Source of the DNA: Persicaria tinctoria
Taxonomy: Eukaryota > Streptophyta > Magnoliopsida > Caryophyllales > Polygonaceae
Reading direction: 5' to 3'
Assembly: GCA_037127255.1 (NCBI GenBank)
Contig: JBANSL010000018.1
Location: forward strand, 22,913,175 to 22,977,174
Length of the DNA: 64,000 nt
Shown here: positions 56,211 to 64,000 of the stretch, one piece after another
How positions within the stretch are numbered: the first letter of the stretch is position 1
Layout: each line of letters starts with the position of its first letter
The notes under the pieces: model-generated
Seen by the model: the letters and a program-made list of their open reading frames with translations, nothing else
The model's database searches: none
What the model was told of the DNA's origin: nothing
Made by a program: the position numbers and the translations under genes

Positions 56211-56690
56211 TCTATATATACTCTTAATTTAGAACACTTTAGACTTATGTGTCAACTTCTCCTTAATCCTCTCTTTTCCACCAATCATGTTTTTTATCCC
56301 TTTTTTAATTATTTATTTTCTTTAATTATTATTTTTATTCTTTTTTTTTTATCTCTTTAAACTAATCACATTTTTTTTCTTTTATTCTTAACTTGTTTTA
56401 AAATAATCTATATATACTCTTAATTTAGAACACTTTAAGCCTATGTGTCAACTTCTCCTTAATCCTCTCTTTTCCACCAATCATGTTTTTGATCCCTTTT
56501 TTAATTATTTATTTTCTTTAATTATTATTTTTATTCTTTTTTTTATCTCTTTAAACTAATCACATTTTTTTTCTTTTATTCTTAACATATTTACTAACAA
56601 TCTATATATACTCTTAATTTAGAACACTTTAGGCTTATGTGTCAACTTCTCCTTAATCCTCTCTTTTCCACCAATCATGTTTTTCATCGT
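56211..56690 (+). repeat. ~195-bp tandem repeat, about 2.5 copies
   Basis: Units starting TCTATATATACTCTTAATTT at 56211, 56407 and 56601. Each continues with TAGAACACTTTA(A/G)(A/G)C, TATGTGTCAACTTCTCCTTA and CCACCAATCATGTTTTT. The third unit is cut at about 56690, next to the duplicated Myb leader. Confidence 0.85.
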
Positions 56691-56712
56691 CTCGGGCTAT
56701 TTTAAACACTTA

Positions 56713-57501
56713 CTCACTTATAACTTTTACGGAGTACCCAAAATTTGGTGAGTTTAATTTAGTAAAAAAACAAAAAGTTAAAGGCCCCATTTGTAATTTT
56801 CTCTAAAATCCAGAGGTTTTCGTTGAAGTTTTTCAAAAATCAGGTCGCTTAATCATAAATTCAATTTAGAAGCTCTTCCCCGTAGGTGGAGCCTTCAATC
56901 TCCCCATTCACCCAAAGCCCTAACCGACGGCATCTAACCCTAGCACCCCCATCCAGCGCCACTTCCTCTCCGTCGCTACACCGGCCACCTTCCCTTAGCT
57001 ACTCGCCTTACCATAGCTCATCAGTCGGTCGCTCCGCTGCTATCCTGAGCATGTATTTGAAGCCAGCATCTTACCAATTGTTTCAAGACTTGTGAAATCA
57101 GTCCGTCAGGTTTGAACCTTTACTAAATAAGAAATTAGCTTACGTGATTGCGAGTTGCGTTTATATGGAATTTCTTCATAATTCGATTCAGTTGCATTGC
57201 TTATTGATCTAGAATTTCCTTTTCCATGAGCAACTATTTCCTCTACATTCTCAACAGTTTGAAATTTATGCTTTTTGTTCAGGAAACAGTTGTTCAGACT
57301 TCAGAATATGATCTTGTTCTCTATCAGCTTACTTTCAGAATTGAGTTTTCCCACCGGTTTTTGCTTGTATATCTTGTGTTTTTGAGTTTAGTGTCAGTTC
57401 ATGAAGACTCTGAAAGAAAATAGAAATTGAAGTTGAACACAGTGGCCGAAAGGAAGAGGTGTTGAATTCAAGAGGGTTTAGTGTTGGTAAGGAAACTGGC
57501 T
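56713..57501 (+). promoter_or_regulatory. Duplicated promoter and leader of Myb-like copy 3
   Basis: Matches 45810-46602 with few differences. Leader intron 57110-57282. The translation start of copy 2 (ATGGCTATGGCT) is CTGGCTATGGCT here, so the usable start moves two codons downstream to 57502. Confidence 0.65.
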
Positions 57502-59209
57502 ATGGCTAGTAATGGGGAGGTTGAGGAACAGACTATGATGTCTGGTAATGAAGAGAGGGAAGAAGAAAGTAACAGTGGCTTTGCCGGTGAGGATGTGTTA
57601 GCTGGCCGTGAGAATGATGGAGAAGTCAAGAAAAGGAAGGAGGAGAAGAGGGATCATATGAAGTTATTTGACGAGAAGGAGATGACATTGAAGAAAAAGA
57701 AGAAGAAAGGAAAGGATAATGTCGTAGGAGCTGGTATCAAAGGGAGGAACGTAGAAAGAATAAAAGAAATGCCAAAGGGCGATACGAAAGCTGATGACAA
57801 GGCAAACGATGGGTGCGAAGGTGGTAATGAGGGGACGGAAAAAGAAAGTAAGGATGGCGTAAATGGTGAGGGTGCCAAGATGAGAAGGAAGGATACGACG
57901 GGTGATGTAATGAGATCGGCTAGGGAGGAAAGGAAGAACAAGAAGGATGGTGTGTTAGCTGGCCATGAGAATGTCGGAGAAGTAAAGAAAAGGAAGAGGG
58001 ATCATATGAAGTTAATCAATGGTAAGGAGACCACGGTGGAAAACAAGAAGAAGAAGAAGAAGAAAGAAATGAATAATGTCCATGTAGCTGGTATCGAAGG
58101 TAAGGAAGTAGAAAGAAAAAAGGAAGTGCAAACGGATGATACGAATGCTCATAACAAGGAGAAAAAGAGGAAGAGGAAGATGAAGGAAATTGAGGATGTC
58201 GTGTTCCCAGAAAACGAAGCTAATTGTAAAGTTCTGAAATCCAAAAAGAGAAAGAGGGACTCTTCCAAACTTGTGACACCCGAGAGCAACAAATCTAGAG
58301 GAGTCGGATTTTCAGAGGAGGTGAAGGATATGCCTCCCTTTGATGAGGGTGTTTTAGTGCAAGGCAAGCGGTTTTCGAATGTAGAAGATGAATTGATTAA
58401 AAAGGCTGTGGACAGGTATATAGAAGCAATGCAGCTGGGCGAAAAGGGGTTTGCATATGATTCTCAACTGTAGATCTCACCCACAAGTAAAAGGTTGTTG
58501 GAAAGTGATCAGTGCTGCGTTGCCTTGGAGACCATACAGTAGCGTTTACCTGCGGACTCACAAGCTGTATGAACGAGGTGACAGCAACTGGACTGCGGAG
58601 GAAGTTGAGTTTATTAGGGAGTTCTATAAGAAATATGGTCCGAAATGGAAAATGATGGGGGGTAAGCTGGGCAAATACTATGTTCATGTGAGGCTAGCGT
58701 TTCAGAGATACAAGCTCGTCGATATGAATAAAGGGAAATGGTCCCAAGATGAATACCGAAAGTTGTTCGAACTAGTGAATGAAGATCTGCTGATGAAAGT
58801 TTCCGAGGAGAAAAAATCGAAGCACGGGATGTTGAGGGATAACATCCACTGGGAGGCAATCAGTGATGAACTAGGTACTCGGAATAGTACGAGGTGCTGC
58901 GACAAGTGGTACAAGAAGCTAACTTCGCCTATGGTTGCTCAAGGCAAATGGGCAGATGTCGATGATTATCTGATGGTGTCCGTGCTAGTTGGCCTTGACG
59001 CCAGCTGTGAAGAGGAAGTGGACTGGGAGAATCTACTTGGACATAGGTCAGGTGACCTGTGCCGCAAGCGTTGGCTACAGATGTCGCGTCACCTCGGTGA
59101 GCATGGGAATAAATCATTTTCCGAGCAGGTTGATGTCCTTTCAAAGAGATACTGTCCGGATTTCGCAGAAGTAAGAGAGGCCTTGGATGCCAGACCGGTT
59201 GTCGATTGA
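57502..59209 (+). pseudogene. Myb/SANT REB1/TTF1-like copy 3, one frameshift
   Basis: Open from 57502 (MASNGEVEEQTMMSGNEERE) through the Lys-rich region to GKRFSNVEDELIKKAVDRYI. Then GAAAAGGGGTTTGCA stands where copies 2 and 4 have GAAAAGGGTTTG, one extra G at about 58445, ending the frame at 58473. The +1 frame (58451-59209, 252 codons) carries the rest intact: PWRPYSSVYLRTHKLYERGD, GKWSQDEYRKLFELVNEDL, GKWADVDDYLMVSVLVGLD and DARPVVD. The lesion is in a G run, so an assembly error is a live alternative, and the gene would then be full length. Confidence 0.75.
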
Positions 59210-59554
59210 TTTTGGTATCCCTTTGCTGGAGTGCGACTTTTTGCGATGGCCCCATAAACGGGTTGTTTATAGCTCCTCAACTATGCTAGCCATCAAAAGT
59301 GACTATCAGATGGATCAGGTGTGTTGAATTCCGAGGAAACAGTTGTTCAGACTTCAGAATATGATCTTGTTCTCTATCAGCTTACTTTCAGAATTGAGTT
59401 TTCCCACCGGTTTTTGCTTGTATATCTTGTGTTTTTGAGTTTAGTGTCAGTTCATGAAGACTCTGAAAGAAAATAGAAATTGAAGTTGAACACAGTGGCC
59501 GAAAGGAAGAGGTGTTGAATTCAAGAGGGTTTAGTGTTGGTAAGGATACTGGCT

Positions 59555-61270
59555 ATGGCTAGTAATGGGGAGGTTGAGGAACAGACTATGATGTCTGGTA
59601 ATGAAGAGAGGGAAGAAGAAAGTAACAGTGGCTTTGCCGGTGAGGATGTGTTAGCTGGCCGTGAGAATGATGGAGAAGTCAAGAAAAGGAAGGAGGAGAA
59701 GAGGGATCATATAAAGTTATTTGACGAGAAGGAGATGACATTGAAGAAAAAGAAGAAGAAAGGAAAGGATAATTTCGTAGGAGCTAGTATCAAAGGGAGG
59801 AAAGTAGAAAGAATAAAAGAAATGCCAAAGGGCGATACGAAAGCTGATAACAAGGCAAACGATGGGTGCGAAGGTGGTAATGAGGGGACGGAAGAAGAAA
59901 GTAAGGATGGCGTAAATAGTGAGAGTGCCAAGATGAGAAGGAAGGAAACGACGGGTGATGTAATGAGATCAGCTAGGGAGGAAAGGAAGCTGGAAAAGAA
60001 AAGGAAGAATAAGAAGGATGGTATGTTAGCTGGCCATGAGAATGTTGGAGAAGTAAAGAAAAGGAAGAGGGATCATATGAAGTTAATCAATGGTAAGGAG
60101 ACTACGGTGGAAAACAAGAAGAAGAAGAAAGAAATGAATAATGTCCATGTAGCTGGTATTGAAGGGAGGAAAGTAGAAAGAAAAAAGGAAATGCCAAAGG
60201 ATGATACGAATGCTCATAACAAGGAGAAAAAGAGGAAGAGGAAGATGAAGGAAATTGAGGATGTTGTGTTCCCAGAAAACGAAGCTAATTGTAGTCCTGA
60301 AATCCAAAAAGAGAAAGAGGGACTCTTCCAATCTTGTGACACCGGAGAGCAACAAACCTAGAGGACTCGGACTTTCAGAGGAGATGAAGGATTTGCCTCC
60401 CTGTGATGAGGGTGGTTTAGTGCAGGGCAAGCGGTACTCGAATGTAGAAAATGAATTGATTAGAAAGGCTGTTAACAGGTACATAGAAGAAATGCAACTG
60501 GGCGAAAAGGGTTTGGATATGATTCTTGAATGTAAATCTCACCCACAAGTAAAAGATTGTTGGAAAGTGATCACTGCTGCGTTGCCTTGGAGGCCATACC
60601 GCAGCATTTATGTGCGGGCTCACAAGCTGTATGAACGAGGTGACAGTAACTGGACCACGGAGGAAGTGGAGTTTGTTAGGGATTTCTATAAGAAATATGG
60701 TCCGAAATGGAAAAAGATGGCGAATGAGTGGGAAAATACCATAATCATGTGAGGAACGCATTTCAGAGATTCAAGCTCATCGATCTGAATAAAGGGAAAT
60801 GGTCCCAAGACGAATACCAAAGGTTGTTCGAACTAGTGAATGAAGATCTGCTGATGAAAGTCTCCGAGGAGAAAAAATCGAAGCACGGGATGCTGAAGGA
60901 TAACATCCACTGGGAGGCAATCAGTGATGAACTACGTACTCGGAATAATGCAAGGTGCTGCGACTAGTGGTACAAGCAGCTAACATCACCTATGGTTGCT
61001 CAAGGTGAATGGGCGGATGTCGATGATTATCGGATGGTGACCGTGCTAGTTGGGCTTGACGCCAGCTGTGAAGAGGAAGTGGACTGGGAGAATCTGCTGG
61101 AACATAGGTCAGGTGACCTGTGCCGCAAGCGTTGGCTGCAGATGTCGCGTCACCTTGGTGAGCATGGGAATAAATCATTTTCCGAGCAGGTTGATGTCCT
61201 TTCAAAGAGATACTGTCCGGATTTGGCAGAAGTAAGAGAGGCCTTGGATGCCAGACCGGTTGTCGATTGA
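59555..61270 (+). pseudogene. Myb/SANT REB1/TTF1-like copy 4, multiply disabled
   Basis: The frame opens at 59555 as in copy 3. A 2-base loss near 60291 (TGTAGTCCTG versus TGTAAAGTTCTG) shifts it. The correct sense resumes in another frame (VLKSKKRKRDSSNLVTPESN...). A second loss of one base near 60728 shifts it again, and AAG to TAG at 60965-60967 (CCD-stop-WYK) is a nonsense change. After it the last unit (MVAQGEWADVDDYRMVTVLV ... DARPVVD) is open. Together with the missing promoter this is a clear pseudogene. It is otherwise about 95 percent identical to copy 3 by eye. Confidence 0.85.
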
Positions 61271-62308
61271 TTTTGATATCCCTTTGCTGTAATTCGACTT
61301 TTTGTGATGACACCATAAACCAATCTGAAACAAGCGAGTTGTTTATAGTTCATGGAAACGATTTCCTTTTGCAGTTCATCCAGAACTGTAACTTGTACAT
61401 CACATTTATGCTATGATTCGATCAGGATCACCAGTTTCTATCGATGTTTAAGCCTGGAAAGGTTTTTCATGCTGTTTTCATGCCTGCGCTGCTGTGCATT
61501 TCCATTCACTTACCAGGTACCGCTTATGGTTTCCATCAATTTACTCCTTTGTTTACACACTAAGCAAATGAGGTAACAATAACTTTTCCTACTAAAATAA
61601 AATAAAAAACTATTGGGTAGAGAGAGACTTGTTAGGCCAATAGCAAGACATAAATTCAATGATGTAAATCTTTCAGCAAAGCATATGCTTAACATCTAAA
61701 CTAAGCTATCAACCATAAAAATAACACTAAATGATTTAAATCTTTCAGAAGTTGATTAATCCATTTCTGAATTCCATAAACAAATGATCTAAAATATGAT
61801 AACACTGGATATACTAACCAGTCTTTCAGGTCATCTGGTGGCCTCAACAGCCACAACTCCAGTTACTCCAACAAGCTACATTGAAGATGTGCATTATATA
61901 ATGGATATTGGATGAGTGCCCTCAACTATCTGCATCGATTTGGTTCTCATACTGGTGTTTGGAAAAATATAATATGGTATTCATTTAAAAGATGAAAATG
62001 CTCTGTAAAAATCCCCAAAATCTAAAACCATAAATTTGAATATCCACAAAATGAGACTAAGTTTAAGATTAGTTCGATGTTTACTATTTACACACATTTT
62101 TTAGGACGATAAAACTATATAAAATATTAGTTTATTTATATTTATTTTTTAAAATTATATATTTACTAATATTAATAAGTATAAAATTATTTTTTTAAAA
62201 TTAATTATAAAAATTCGATATTTTATATACTCCAATTTTTTTTATCATATTTAATAAAGGCGCATAAATAGTAAGTGAGCAGGCAAAGTCTCGTATTCTC
62301 CTACAACA
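61271..62308. other. 3' flank of the Myb cluster
   Basis: No supportable gene. AT-rich from 62.0 kb. Confidence 0.4.
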
Positions 62309-62552
62309 CTGAAACATTTATTTAATCCTTAAAAAAAATATTTATATTCCTAACATATATTTTAATATATTTATAAAATTTTATTTTGAAAAATCATGTT
62401 TTACATTTTTTAAATATTAAAAAGGCAATATTTTACAAAATACAATTATTAAAAAATTTAAAACATGGTTTTTCAAAACAAAATGTTATAAGTATATAAA
62501 CATAGATGTTAGGAATATAAATATAATTTTTTAAAGATTAAATAAATGTTAA
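62309..62552. repeat. Foldback repeat with ~105-bp arms
   Basis: AACATTTATTTAATCC(T)TTAAAA, TATTTATATTCCTAACAT and TTTTGAAAAA(C/T)CATGTTTTA occur at 62309-62412 and inverted at about 62448-62552, roughly 90 percent identical. Short AT-rich centre. MITE-like, no target duplication seen. Confidence 0.6.
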
Positions 62553-63238
62553 AAGAAATTTAGTTGAGTATGGTCGGAGGGTTGTAGATTGAGTGATTGA
62601 GTATTTAGCAAGATGGGAAGATGAGTTTGGGAGACGTTGTAAAGGAATGTTTTTAAATAGGGATTGAGATCCTCACTGTGCAAATAGGGGTGGGCACAAA
62701 TTCTACATTCCAGTGAACTATTTGGTTGCTTCTTATTTTCTAGAATGCTAATAATTTCTGGAATGATTTCTTAGCCTTGCAGTTTCTTACGTATTTCTGG
62801 AATGATATCTTTGCTTATTGTGATGCTGCAAATCCAAATTGACGTATTTCAAACTGAAATTACTCTTGGGTTTAAAGGAATCTGAAGTGTTTTTAGCTGA
62901 GGCCGTAATTCAGAGCTTGACAGTACAAAACCACCCATTAATACATTTTAAGGGTAAATTGCGGTTAACCACCAATCGATCAGGGGCGTTCAACACAAAT
63001 CCACCACAAGCCATAACTCCGATCCATTTCTGTATTAGAAAGGATGAAATAGTCCCATTAACTTTACCAAAATAAAAGTTTTGAGGCAACTAGGCTGGGT
63101 GGTGATTTGCAAAGAGTATTTTGTTGGCACTATTATTTCTTTCTTCTAACTATCTTCCACAATATGAAAATAGTTTCTATTCGTTAAAGGAACTCATTCG
63201 AGTGACCTTCTAATATGGGAGCAATTTGAAATTGGAGC
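62553..63238. other. Intergenic with a Mutator-like terminus fragment
   Basis: 62930-63010 (AAAACCACCCATTAATACAT, GGTAAATTGCGGTTAACCAC) resembles the CCACCCGTTAAAT ends of the element at 51.2-54.6 kb. No gene. Confidence 0.3.
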
Positions 63239-63481
63239 TTGATTCTTTTCATGGACAAGCTAGCTACTGTACTAACTTTGGTATCTATTTCACCAAACTT
63301 ACTTGGTTATCCAGCTCGGTATCTCTGTTCTGTAACAAGTCTCATGAATCGTTGTCATGGACAAGCTACTGCACTATCAGTTTTGGGTCATGTACATGTT
63401 GTAGACAAGATTACTCAGTGTGTATTAGCCCCACTTGCTTTTTTCTTGGTTAAGCATCAGTATACTAATCTTTCAAGCTAA
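63239..63481 (+). other. Hydrophobic open frame, unrecognised
   Basis: 80 codons, LATVLTLVSISPNLLGYPAR and YLCSVTSLMNRCHGQATALS, then VLGHVHVVDKITQCVLAPLAF. Membrane-like but unspliced and without a family match. A second frame is also open. ATGGACAAGCTA occurs twice (63251, 63358). Confidence 0.15.
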
Positions 63482-63747
63482 ACTATATACCATATATTGC
63501 AATCAGTGTCAACTTGCTGAAAAGACCAAGCTATCTTTGTTTTATCTACTAGGAGAATTTAATGCTCCTTCATTGTAAAAATTTCCAAACTTCTTGTTGA
63601 ATATATGTGTGAGATGGTCTCTTAAGGTTTTCTTATGTTACTATTTCAAGATGTACACATAATTTAGTCACGGCCTGTGTTGTTCTTAAGAAGGATAAAC
63701 ATTAAGTTGTTGCAACACTCGTTTGGTTTTAGTCATTGGACATCTTT

Positions 63748-63817
63748 AGCCTATTGGTTCAAATGAGAGAGCAATGTGCTCATGCACAAAGAAGTGGGTT
63801 CGAATCCTACATAGGCT
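63748..63817 (+). ncRNA. tRNA-like 70-nt cloverleaf element, copy 4
   Basis: AGCCTAT/ATAGGCT perfect acceptor pairing, GTTC/GAGC D arm, TGTGC-TCAT-GCACA with a 4-nt loop, and T arm GTGGG-TTCGAAT-CCTAC fully paired (one G-T). Same 70-nt length as copies 1-3. Confidence 0.65.
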
Positions 63818-63973
63818 TATTGAATTGAATTCATGAACCATTTAAGTAATTTAAGACCAAGTCCAAGTTGGATTTATTTAGTTAAATGCACATATGTAGC
63901 ATATAAAAATTAAAAGAAAAGAAAAAAGAAAGCTAGCAAGCTAGGTTTGAACTATCACATGTACAATTTTTGT

Positions 63974-64000
63974 AGTCTGTGTGGAATTTGAACCTACATT
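63974..64000 (-). ncRNA. tRNA-like element, copy 5, cut by the window end
   Basis: AGTCTGTGTGGAATTTGAAC then CTACATT corresponds to the acceptor and T arm of the family on the minus strand, facing copy 4 at a distance of about 160 bp. The 5' half lies beyond the window. Confidence 0.45.

Larger units (their letters stand above)
57281..61290 (+). repeat. Head-to-tail tandem duplication, 2053-bp period
   Basis: Copy 3 and copy 4 units align at a constant offset of 2053 (AGGAAACAGTTGTTCAGACT at 57281 and 59334; ATGGCTAGTAATGGG at 57502 and 59555). The second unit begins at the 3' splice site of the leader intron, so it lacks the promoter, first leader exon and intron. Confidence 0.85.

Noticed and set aside
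1..64000. Organellar DNA insertions or rRNA genes
   Set aside because: I looked for chloroplast or mitochondrial gene blocks and rRNA motifs and recognised none.

Overview
The window is nuclear DNA from a flowering plant, most likely a eudicot. The evidence is GT-AG introns, a plant-only Dof zinc-finger gene, low GC intergenic DNA, and dense nested plant-type transposons (hAT, Mutator-like, Stowaway, PIF/Harbinger, LINE, SINE, Copia). I see no bacterial, organellar or viral block. The species cannot be named from the sequence.

Layout. 1-820: the 3' part of a serine carboxypeptidase-like gene (+). 1.7-2.6 kb: an RNase H retroelement relic split by a 561-bp hAT element with a perfect 8-bp target duplication. 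3-4.7 kb: a decayed multi-exon gene. 6-13.9 kb: repeats only, including a perfect 103-bp inverted repeat, SINEs, a LINE nested in a terminal-inverted-repeat (TIR) element, and a Stowaway MITE. 13.96-14.94 kb: an apparently intact two-exon Dof transcription factor gene (-) with a TATA box. 15.2-17.4 kb: a SINE next to a 2-kb hAT element that itself carries a poly(A)-tailed GC-rich retro-insert. 17.7-21 kb: a gene-like 5' end, a degenerate CATCA array and a W-box cluster. 21.1-22.3 kb: a long-TIR Mutator-like element with GC-rich cargo. 22.5-37.3 kb: MITEs, a second hAT copy, a broken Copia element, TCGA-rich stretches and an AT-rich hAT element. 38.4-41.6 kb: two LINE copies, one holding a SINE.

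41.7-61.3 kb is the main gene-bearing part. It holds four co-oriented copies of a lysine-rich, multi-Myb/SANT (REB1/TTF1-like) gene. Copy 1 (42.2-44.4 kb) is intact at 631 aa. Copy 2 has one frameshift, copy 3 has one frameshift, and copy 4 has two frameshifts plus a nonsense codon. Copies 3 and 4 form a head-to-tail tandem with a 2053-bp period, whose junction lies at the 3' splice site of the leader intron. Between copies 2 and 3 lie a fragmentary gene start, a Mutator-like element with ~345-bp TIRs carrying a dead GRF zinc-finger gene, and a 702-bp foldback element.

The most unusual recurrent item is a set of 70-nt cloverleaf-like tRNA mimics with perfect or near-perfect acceptor stems and abnormally small anticodon loops. 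Four are complete, one is cut by the window edge and one is degenerate; some lie as inverted pairs. The genes here do not form a pathway. The window reads as three unrelated gene loci, one of them a decaying tandem family, in a transposon-rich matrix.
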